Shown piece after piece: positions 1 through 5,475 of a stretch of 6,654 nt of DNA. A model generated the notes under the pieces. The model was not told the DNA's origin. It did no database searches and saw only the letters and a list, made by a program, of their open reading frames with translations. Positions within the stretch are counted from its first letter, which is position 1. Each line of letters starts with the position of its first letter. A program made the position numbers and the translations under genes. The stretch is from Planctomycetaceae bacterium (lineage in GTDB: Bacteria; Planctomycetota; Planctomycetia; Pirellulales; Pirellulaceae), in contig SLEY01000235.1 of assembly GCA_007124535.1 (NCBI GenBank), positions 1 through 6,654 of the forward strand. Reading direction: 5' to 3'.

Positions 1-45
1 CCGCAGGCGAATCCGCAGGCGAATCCGCAGGCGAATCCGCGGGAT
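1..45. repeat. 12-bp tandem repeat coding for ADSP units
   Basis: Three perfect copies of CCGCAGGCGAAT fill 1-36, and a fourth copy starts at 37 and diverges after CCGC. The unit is a multiple of three, so on the minus strand it adds Ala-Asp-Ser-Pro to the lipoprotein linker without shifting the frame. Copy number beyond the window is unknown. Perfect copies suggest recent expansion or slippage. Confidence 0.85.
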
Positions 46-190
46 CCTCCGTATCCCCGGTCGGGCTCCCGGCGGGTGAGGAGACGCCTCCGTCCTCCGG
101 CGAGGGCCTATCGTTCGTCATCCCCGGCTGACATGCCGACACGGCAACCAGCCCGAGAGCAATCAGCGTCCCCTGGAAAATGCGAATCAT
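1..190 (-). CDS. Secreted lipoprotein with Pro/Ala/Asp/Ser-rich linker, 5' part only
   Basis: Not a named family; only the first 63 codons are in the window and the gene runs off the left edge. Translating the minus strand from the ATG at 190-188 gives a short basic start (MIRIFQ), a hydrophobic core (GTLIALGLVAV) and the lipobox V17-S18-A19-C20, the pattern for signal peptidase II cleavage and lipid attachment. After Cys20 comes a low-complexity stretch rich in Pro, Ser, Gly and Asp, passing into perfect ADSP repeats. Such linkers usually carry an outer domain away from the membrane; that domain is not visible. The start is supported by an AAAGGA Shine-Dalgarno (199-204) 8 nt upstream. It lies 70 bp downstream of the pduT-like stop on the same strand and could share its transcript. 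Whether it has any role with the microcompartment cannot be told. Confidence 0.7.
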   Translation of the reverse strand, partial: MIRIFQGTLIALGLVAVSACQPGMTNDRPSPEDGGVSSPAGSPTGDTEDPADSPADSPADSPA

Positions 191-212
191 GGTCACGATC
201 CTTTCTCATTCG

Positions 213-241
213 GGCGCCGGCCCGATTGCGGGCGCGGCGCC
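213..241 (-). other. GC-rich hairpin between pduT-like gene and lipoprotein gene
   Basis: A left arm at 213-224 (GGCGCCGGCCCG) pairs with 229-241 (CGGGCGCGGCGCC) with one bulged base and a 4-nt ATTG loop. It lies in the 70-bp gap, upstream of the lipoprotein Shine-Dalgarno. No T-run follows on the minus strand, so it is not a classical intrinsic terminator. It could instead stabilise the 3' end of the upstream mRNA or lower downstream expression; this is inference. Confidence 0.5.
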
Positions 242-260
242 TGCGGCACGAACTGCAATT

Positions 261-815
261 TTACAGGAATTCTCGGACGATCTCCGGCCGCGGATGCGGG
301 ATCACCACCTTGTCCACCAGCAACCCCTTCCGCTCGACCGCCCGCGCGCCGATCGCCACCGCCTCGGCCACCGAAGCGACATCCCCGGTGAACGAGACCC
401 AGCCTTTGCCGCCGATCGCCATCGCCAGATGAATTGTGACCAGCTGGACCGGCGTCGCCTTGACGGCCGCATCCGCCGCTTCGATCACGGCCGCCACACT
501 GAACGCCTCGATCACCCCCAACGAATGAATTTCGGGCAAGGTGGAGACGCCGCTGACGGCCGGAAAGACGGCCGGATGGACGTTCGGAATGACGAAATGG
601 TCGACCACCGTGTGGGCCCCCGCCCGAATCCCCGATTCGATGCTGGCCTGAACCGCATCGACCTCGCCACCGATCAGCACCATGTACTTGCCGGGGCAAA
701 TCGTGCGATTGACGATGATCTTCACATCCGCCGTCTTCAAGATCGTGTCGGCAATCTCGAAACCCCGGGCGATGCTGGAGGTTTCGACGATGCCGATTGC
801 GTTGCCGTTGTTCAT
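261..815 (-). CDS. pduT: PduT-like tandem-domain BMC shell protein (BMC-T) with [4Fe-4S] site
   Basis: Shell protein of a bacterial microcompartment; family members form flat trimers (pseudohexamers) in the shell facets. Two BMC domains are visible: residues about 5-90 (starting AIGIVETSSIARGFEIADT) and about 97-184 (starting HSLGVIEAFSVAAVIEAAD). The first carries TICPGKY with Cys40. In Salmonella PduT the equivalent Cys38 from three subunits binds a [4Fe-4S] cluster at the central pore, so this copy probably does the same and conducts electrons through the shell. The length of 184 aa equals that of Salmonella PduT. It follows the pduS-like gene after 51 nt, matching the known PduS-PduT partnership. 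The chosen ATG begins just before the conserved AIGIVE strand. No good Shine-Dalgarno precedes it, and no other in-frame start exists back to the pduS stop. Confidence 0.9.
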   Translation of the reverse strand: MNNGNAIGIVETSSIARGFEIADTILKTADVKIIVNRTICPGKYMVLIGGEVDAVQASIESGIRAGAHTVVDHFVIPNVHPAVFPAVSGVSTLPEIHSLGVIEAFSVAAVIEAADAAVKATPVQLVTIHLAMAIGGKGWVSFTGDVASVAEAVAIGARAVERKGLLVDKVVIPHPRPEIVREFL

Positions 816-866
816 CGCGGTGCCGTTGTTGTAGCCTCGGGTGGTGGGAAAGCGGCTGCGGGGTCC

Positions 867-2219
867 TCACGCCGTGATCTGAATGTGGTTGGGAGCGACC
901 GCGGTGACCCGCCCGTCGATACTGGCATGCGCGGGACACCCCAGTTGGTCGGGTTCGACCGTCGCGATCAGGTCCCCCCGTCGTACGCGGTCGCCGCGGC
1001 GGACCCGCGGAACCGCCGGGACGCCCACGTGCGAATCCAGGGGAATCGTTACCCGTTTCGGCCACCACCCGTTGCCCGAGGCGAAGTCCATCGGCTGAGC
1101 ATACGGACGCAGCCCCAGACGAGTCATCAAGGTGGCGATCGGGATCTCCCGCCCGCGGCGAGCCGGATGGGGTTCCCCCAACAGCATCGCCAATTCCGAT
1201 TCGGTCCGCCCCAAACCGTTCTGCCGCAAGATCCGTTTGGCGTCCACACAAATGTTCTTGGGGTCCAACTGCTCGGGACAAGCAATATACGAACATACGT
1301 TGCACTCGCAGCAGTACTGCGCCCAGACACTGCCCCGCTGCCGGGCCTGGCCCGTCATCAGCAGCGTCCGCATCACTTTGTGCGGCTCGATCGGGTAGCC
1401 CATGATATAACGCGGGCAGAGTTCGGTGCACAATGCACACTGGTCGCATTGGCCGTGCCCGATGCGGGTATAGGTCTCCCGCGACTGACTCTTGCGCTGG
1501 GCCAGATAATGCTCGCGTGGCAAGGCGATCAAACCACCCATGGTCTTGGTCACCGGATCGCTGAATTCGGTGGTCACGCCACCCATCATCAAGCCGCCGG
1601 TCAACAGGAGCGGATCGTCCACGGTGCAACCGCCGGCCCGTTCCAGACAATCGGCCAAGGAAGTTCCCACGGGAACGAGGGTGGTCAAAGGCCGCTGGAC
1701 GGCGCCGCAGATCGTCAAACACTTGTCCACGACAGGTTGGCCGTCCACGGCCCGCGCCAAATTCGCGATCGTCTCCACATTGCTGGTGACACACCCGACC
1801 TGTAAGGGAATCCCGCCCGGGGGGATCAGCCGGCCCGTGACCTCGTAAACCAACACGTACTCGTCACCCGCCGGATACACGTCGCGGTAGATCAACGGGT
1901 GGTAGCCGCGGGACTGAAAATCGGGGCGGTAGCTTTCCACCAGATCCTGGTTCTTCTCCTTGACAGCGACCGTCACCCGCAAAGCACCGGTGATTTGTTG
2001 AGCGATCTCCAGACCGCGGAGAAAAGCCGCGCGATCCTGCCGCAACGTTTCTCGATCCTTTTGCAGCAACGGTTCGCACTCGGCACCATTGGCAATCAAG
2101 AACTCGACCTGCGTTTCCAACTTTTTATAGGTCGGGAACCCGGCCCCGCCGGCTCCGATCACGCCGGCTTCGCGAATCTGGCGAAGGATCGCTTGTTTGT
2201 CTACGGTGGGCAGGGCCAT
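867..2219 (-). CDS. pduS: PduS-like RnfC-family flavin/Fe-S oxidoreductase (cobalamin-reductase type)
   Basis: Soluble electron-transfer flavoprotein related to RnfC and the 51-kDa subunit of complex I. In the propanediol system PduS reduces cobalamin and docks on the shell protein PduT. Visible parts in order: nucleotide/flavin-binding glycine loop GAGGAGFPTY (residues 22-31); NGAECEPLL (44-52), typical of RnfC; an SLBB-like region about 163-212; two 4Fe-4S motifs, C258xxC261xxC264xxxC268P and C303xxC306xxC309xxxxC314P; and a C-terminal barrel-sandwich domain (about 388-450). At 450 aa it matches Salmonella PduS (451 aa), and no key residue is missing. It is the first gene of the visible leftward run, with pduT next. 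The ATG start has a weak AGGTG 10 nt upstream. Whether the acceptor is cobalamin or another cofactor cannot be decided without the signature enzyme of the locus. Confidence 0.9.
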   Translation of the reverse strand: MALPTVDKQAILRQIREAGVIGAGGAGFPTYKKLETQVEFLIANGAECEPLLQKDRETLRQDRAAFLRGLEIAQQITGALRVTVAVKEKNQDLVESYRPDFQSRGYHPLIYRDVYPAGDEYVLVYEVTGRLIPPGGIPLQVGCVTSNVETIANLARAVDGQPVVDKCLTICGAVQRPLTTLVPVGTSLADCLERAGGCTVDDPLLLTGGLMMGGVTTEFSDPVTKTMGGLIALPREHYLAQRKSQSRETYTRIGHGQCDQCALCTELCPRYIMGYPIEPHKVMRTLLMTGQARQRGSVWAQYCCECNVCSYIACPEQLDPKNICVDAKRILRQNGLGRTESELAMLLGEPHPARRGREIPIATLMTRLGLRPYAQPMDFASGNGWWPKRVTIPLDSHVGVPAVPRVRRGDRVRRGDLIATVEPDQLGCPAHASIDGRVTAVAPNHIQITA

Positions 2220-2288
2220 CGGATGTGTACACCTGGAAGCGCATCTTCGAGGGGTCGGCCGTCGAATTGTGGGCGACGAACTTGCCGT

Positions 2289-2316
2289 ATTCTACTTCAG
2301 AACACCGTTCGGGCAA
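2289..2316 (-). promoter_or_regulatory. Candidate sigma70-type promoter for pduS-pduT
   Basis: On the minus strand, TTGCCC (2316-2311; 4 of 6 to the -35 consensus) and TAGAAT (2294-2289; 5 of 6 to the -10 consensus) are 16 bp apart. They point toward pduS, whose ATG is about 70 bp downstream. Position and orientation fit, but matches of this quality occur by chance. Confidence 0.35.
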
Positions 2317-2435
2317 ACGCCCTCCCTCCGATGGGGCACCGGTTGCGATGTACGTAGATCGTTGTCTCGGTAGCGCTTTGTTGCATCTGCTCGTGGACGC
2401 GCTCGGCGAGGGTCTCCGACCCCGCCGAAACCGCG

Positions 2436-2472
2436 GACCGAGGGTCTCCCGCGATAGGGGAGACCTTCGGTC
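2436..2472. repeat. 15-bp stem hairpin (inverted repeat)
   Basis: GACCGAGGGTCTCCC (2436-2450) pairs fully with GGGAGACCTTCGGTC (2458-2472) around a 7-nt loop, with one G-T wobble. The GGTCTCC core also occurs at 2411-2417. No T-run follows on either side, so it is not a standard terminator. It may be a dispersed extragenic palindrome or an RNA structure. Confidence 0.7.
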
Positions 2473-2484
2473 GGCCGAGTGGCT

Positions 2485-2528
2485 CGGTCAGAGACCGCCC
2501 ACGTCGCGGTCAGAGACCGGCCACATTG
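2485..2528. repeat. Two-copy 22-bp tandem repeat with internal palindrome
   Basis: Two adjacent 22-bp units (2485-2506 and 2507-2528) match at 19 of 22 positions. Each begins CGGTCAGAGACCG, a small inverted repeat (CGGTC / GACCG) around AGA. They sit 12 bp beyond the large hairpin and share its GGTC/GACC vocabulary, so both may belong to one repeat family or protein-binding array. Confidence 0.65.
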
Positions 2529-2669
2529 CTACGGGTAGATTATTTCCTGCGGGTTGACGAAGACGATATCGGCACCGTAGTATTGGTTCTATGCCAACCC
2601 ACGGCTCCGTGAGCGTCGAATACGCCGGGGGCGTTTTTCCCACTGTTTCTTGCGCCAAAGTGATCTCGC

Positions 2670-2924
2670 ATGAGCGACCAGTATGCAGTTTCGCTTTCGA
2701 CCGGTGTCGCACATCGATACATCTTCGAGCTGCGATATGACTTCGGTTTCCTGTATTGGGATCGCGTCGGACGACTCGCCCGCCAACTTTCAAGCGAGGA
2801 GCGATGGGATGTTGGCTCGATGAACGCGGATCGGGTTTCGATTTCAAGAGCTATTTGGGACGGCAGACCAGGAAGAAGCGGCGGCCTGAGTGCGTTCACT
2901 CGACTGGGCACGTTTGCATCATGA
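2670..2924 (+). pseudogene. Possible remnant of an unidentified gene (84-aa frame)
   Basis: I cannot name a family. The first 55 or so residues (MSDQYAVSLSTGVAHRYIF, then ELRYDFGFLYWDRVGRLARQ) look like real folded protein, with alternating aromatic and charged residues. The last third, with AGA codons and Gly/Ser/Arg-rich sequence, looks like out-of-frame reading before a stop at 2922. That pattern fits the 5' end of a decayed gene. No clear Shine-Dalgarno precedes the ATG. A longer minus-strand frame overlaps it (ATG at 3046-3044 with a good GGAGG), so strand assignment is uncertain. Confidence 0.27.
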
Positions 2925-3075
2925 TAGGCCATCAGTTCGGCACCAGGTTGTTGCGGACACGGCGTTATCGTTTGCTCCAACTCGTCGTCGCCTACTGACA
3001 CAGAATTGCCCATATGAAACAATTGGTCATCACGCGATGTTTCCATGTTATCCTCCATTTCTTCAAGAAAAATGA

Positions 3076-3306
3076 TTAGTGGCCGCGCGTCTTGTGTGGC
3101 CCTCGCCTAATGCGTGTCTCCCACACGTGTCGTGCGGGACACCCCGCATCCACCCAGGCGTCGATTTCACCCCCCCCTCCATCGAGGGTATGACCCGACC
3201 AACACGGGGCAAGGCACTCGCCCGCCGATTTCAGGGGATGGAGAGTGCGACGACTCACACCCAGTTTGTCCACCAAATTGGCGATGGATATTAGCTTGGC
3301 AGTCAT
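3076..3306 (-). pseudogene. Decayed excisionase/AlpA-like helix-turn-helix protein
   Basis: The 76-aa frame begins MTAKLISIANLVDKLGVSRR, then TLHPLKSAGE, a winged HTH of the MerR/excisionase type (HTH_17 class) that in planctomycetes commonly lies near tyrosine recombinases. It ends GEIDAWVDAGCPARHVWETR, the usual C-terminal helix. Between them the wing should read roughly GHTLRWRRGEIDAW, but here gives GHTLDGGGGEIDAW. Restoring one C after CTC and removing one G from the 8-G run at 3172-3179 recovers L-R-W-R before the conserved GEIDAW. That points to two compensating indels or a sequence error. A Pro in LHPLKS, where Arg is usual, would also hurt the recognition helix. No integrase gene is recognisable next to it, so it is probably a mobile-element relic. 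Confidence 0.6.
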
Positions 3307-3363
3307 GGTGAACTTCTGTTCAAAAAAAGTCGAAGTGAAAGAAAAGCCGCTTTGGCCCTCCAC

Positions 3364-3832
3364 AAGAAAATGATGGTTACTCCCGATGCAGTCATCGTCT
3401 GAGCTGGGTTAGATCATGAAAAATCAGGTTCGCCCTGGTTTTTGACCCGCAAACTTTTCTTCAAATTTTCGTAAAGTGGCGCTGGTTGGCGCTGAATGGC
3501 TGGATGGCTGGCCATCGTGTTCGTTGATGGCGGCTCGGAACTGGACCAGTTTTCCGGCTGCGGTGCCTGACCGGCTACCTCATCGCCGGAAAGCTGATCC
3601 CCGTTTCAGCTGGAATGGGCACTCCTACCACTTACCCCCCAATCCATGTCAGGACGAAACTTCCCGCCCCCGCGTGGGTTGAAGTAGGGGACAGGTTGCG
3701 CGGAGATGCTCGCGCGTTCGGCCCGCGAGAACCCACGGTTTCCGAGTCATTCCAGGGCCGTTCCTGCGATACGTACGGATTTTTCCGAAGAGACCCCGAA
3801 TCGAAGGTGCGAATGAATCGTCAGGGCGAGTG
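3364..3832. other. Intergenic stretch upstream of the ECF sigma gene
   Basis: No gene can be supported. The first 110 bp are AT-richer than the surroundings and hold the 3419-3443 hairpin. Short protein-like scraps occur: FVDGGSELDQFSGCG at about 3520-3564 (plus), then LTGYLIAGKLIPV in another frame at about 3572-3610. They could be broken coding DNA but have no usable start. The sigma-factor promoter should lie in the last 150 bp; I see no convincing motif. Confidence 0.45.
3419..3443. terminator. Possible bidirectional intrinsic terminator
   Basis: AAAAATCAGG (3419-3428) pairs with CCTGGTTTTT (3434-3443) across a TTCGC loop: 10 bp with one T-G wobble. The T-tract on one side and A-tract on the other would allow termination in both directions. 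The GC core is only 4 bp, so strength may be low. It separates the relic region from the sigma-factor operon. Confidence 0.35.
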
Positions 3833-4426
3833 ATGGGAAAAACCAATACCCTGAGCAGGTCGGATTCCGGCGACGTCACGCAGTTGCTGAAGGCGATCGA
3901 AAGCGGCGATCCTTGGGCAGCGGAGGAGTTGTTGCCGTTGGTCTATGAAGAGCTGCGACGTCTGGCAGCGCGAAAAATGGCGCAGGAAGCGGCGGGGCAT
4001 ACGCTGCATCCCACGGACCTGGTACATGAAGCGTACCTGCGTCTGGTCCGAGGTGGGGATGCAGGGGGTTGGGAGAATCGAGGCCACTTTTATGCGGCGG
4101 CGGCTGAAGCGATGCGGCGGATCTTGATCGAAGCGGCTCGGCGCAAGGCCAGTCGGAAACGGGGCGGCGGCCGGAAGAGAGTGGAGCTTCCCCATGAATT
4201 AGCCGATCGGCCGAGTTCGGCCTTGGACGAACTCTTGGCACTCGACGAGGCTCTCGAGCGGCTGGAAAGTGAGGATCCGCAGTCTTTCCGGCTGGTCATG
4301 CTGCGGTATTTTGGGGGTTTGACGGTTGCCCAGACTGCGTCCGCCCTGGGCCTTTCCAGTCGAACCGTCAAACGGCACTGGGCTTTTGCGCGGGCGTGGT
4401 TGCAGCGCGAAATGGAGCGGCCATGA
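3833..4426 (+). CDS. ECF-family RNA polymerase sigma factor (TIGR02999-like, planctomycete type)
   Basis: Directs RNA polymerase to a regulon that cannot be predicted from the sequence. Region 2 covers about residues 12-105, with the hallmark block YEELRRLAARKMAQEAAGHT, then LHPTDLVHEAYLRLV and the HFYAAAAEAMRRILIEAARR helix. Region 4 covers about 135-192, with the HTH GGLTVAQTASALGLSSRTVK. The length of 197 aa is normal for the group. I chose ATG 3833 over the adjacent GTG 3830 because AGGG (3823-3826) sits 6 nt before it. The stop overlaps the start of the kinase gene (ATGA at 4423-4426), so the two are co-transcribed and probably translationally coupled. No anti-sigma gene is seen; in this family a linked Ser/Thr kinase is the usual neighbour and may control activity by phosphorylation. 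Confidence 0.9.
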   Translation: MGKTNTLSRSDSGDVTQLLKAIESGDPWAAEELLPLVYEELRRLAARKMAQEAAGHTLHPTDLVHEAYLRLVRGGDAGGWENRGHFYAAAAEAMRRILIEAARRKASRKRGGGRKRVELPHELADRPSSALDELLALDEALERLESEDPQSFRLVMLRYFGGLTVAQTASALGLSSRTVKRHWAFARAWLQREMERP

Positions 4427-5475
4427 AGGGCGCCACGCAAAAAGAAGTGTTCTTGGCAGCTCTGGATTGTGCGACGGATCCGGAGCGGCAGGCGTATTTG
4501 GCGGCCGCGTGTGCTGACAACCCGACGTTGCGGCAGGCGGTGGACGGTTTGTTGGTGGCACATCAACGGCCGCAGTGTTTTGCCGGTTTGGATTCCGACC
4601 CCCGCGTTCGTTTAAGCCGCCAGCTGGGATTGGCGGCAGAGATTCTCGATTTGAACCACACTCCTTCGCGCAGCGGGCGAGCTGACTCCCAACGCATTGG
4701 GGGGGTCATCGGCCATTATCGCTTGGTGGAACCGATCGGCGAAGGGGGATTCGGGCAGGTTTATGTCGCCGAACAGCAGCATCCGGTGCGGCGGCGGGTG
4801 GCTTTGAAGCTGATCAAACCCGGGATGGATTCGTCGGAAGTGATCGCTCGTTTCCAGGCCGAGCGGCAGGCCCTGGCGATGATGGACCATCCGCAGATCG
4901 CGCGTGTCTTCGATGCCGGGACGACCGCGGCGGGGCAGCCTTATTTTGTGATGGAATTGGTCGCCGGGGTTCCGCTGACGTCTTTCTGCCGCGAGCACCG
5001 GCTGAATCTCCGGCAGCGGCTGGCGCTGTTCATCTCGATTTGTCTGGCGGTCCAGCACGCTCATCAGAAGGGGATCATTCATCGCGATTTGAAGCCGTCG
5101 AACGTGTTGGTCAGTGGGGTGCGAGCTGACGATGGAGGAAGTCCAGTATCTGGTCTCGATTCCGCTGTTCCCGGAACTCTTGCCCCCGTCCCGGGAACCG
5201 GGCGGCAACGCCTGCAAACTGGACCGACTCCGGCTGGAGGCCTGGTACGCCCTGTTGGGACCGGCGCTGAAGAGATACCCGCTCCACGACGGCTGGATGC
5301 AAAGCGTTTCCGGCGATCTGCAGACCCAGCAGCACCGAGTGGTCGCCGCGCAACTGCGATGGCCGCTGGGGGCTCGAACTCCGTACCAGCTGAATGCTTT
5401 GCTCCAGACGCCGGAACTGATCGATCCTACGCCTTTCGAGTTGATGTACCATCAGTCGGCGGCGGAAGCGGGTGA
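4423..5475 (+). CDS. Truncated Ser/Thr protein kinase (lacks DFG and C-lobe)
   Basis: Hanks-type kinase of the planctomycete kind. Residues 1-90 are the usual N-terminal extension (AALDCATDPERQAYLAAAC and following). The kinase domain begins near 97: P-loop GEGGFGQVYVA (106-116), VALK Lys129, helix-C Glu147, hinge VMELVAGVPL, and catalytic loop HRDLKPSN (220-227) with Asp222. After NVLVS (231) homology stops. The activation segment with DFG, the APE motif and the whole C-lobe are absent. The remaining 119 residues to the stop are Pro/Gly/Arg-rich and run out of frame over the next gene, so they are not native. The product should be inactive for phosphotransfer. The start is fixed by the ATGA overlap with the sigma gene. 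The break near 5115 is best explained by a deletion joining this gene to the C39 gene, or by an assembly error. Confidence 0.75.
   Translation: MKGATQKEVFLAALDCATDPERQAYLAAACADNPTLRQAVDGLLVAHQRPQCFAGLDSDPRVRLSRQLGLAAEILDLNHTPSRSGRADSQRIGGVIGHYRLVEPIGEGGFGQVYVAEQQHPVRRRVALKLIKPGMDSSEVIARFQAERQALAMMDHPQIARVFDAGTTAAGQPYFVMELVAGVPLTSFCREHRLNLRQRLALFISICLAVQHAHQKGIIHRDLKPSNVLVSGVRADDGGSPVSGLDSAVPGTLAPVPGTGRQRLQTGPTPAGGLVRPVGTGAEEIPAPRRLDAKRFRRSADPAAPSGRRATAMAAGGSNSVPAECFAPDAGTDRSYAFRVDVPSVGGGSG

Larger units (their letters stand above)
2220..2669. other. Intergenic stretch upstream of pduS
   Basis: No convincing gene on either strand; the reading frames here are short and of unnatural composition. 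It contains the candidate pduS promoter, the 2436-2472 hairpin and the 2485-2528 tandem repeat. Around 2529-2588 on the minus strand a short open stretch between two stops reads YGADIVFVNPQEIIYP, which looks protein-like but has no start and could be the tail of a lost gene. Confidence 0.5.

Noticed and set aside
1..45. Possible CRISPR-like array from the repeated CCGCAGGCGAAT
   Set aside because: Units are directly adjacent 12-mers with no spacers and lie inside a coding frame.
193..1794. 533-aa open frame on the minus strand overlapping pduT, pduS and the lipoprotein start
   Set aside because: Wrong frame of the real genes; Arg/Gly-rich and without motifs.
180..1805. 541-aa open frame on the plus strand, antisense to pduT and pduS
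   Set aside because: Composition is Arg/Asp/His/Gly-rich with no domain. It is the complementary shadow of two well-recognised genes in high-GC DNA.
2225..2557. 110-aa plus-strand frame upstream of pduS
   Set aside because: Runs through the hairpin and tandem repeats, is Arg/Gly-rich and has no Shine-Dalgarno.
2593..2605. 13-bp match GCCAACCCACGGC also present at 6403-6415, a possible attachment-site pair
   Set aside because: Too short and GC-rich to distinguish from chance or a common extragenic repeat; no integrase flanks it.
3476..3682. 68-aa plus-strand frame
   Set aside because: Pro/Arg/Ser-rich, no domain and no ribosome binding site; the more protein-like scraps here lie in other frames.
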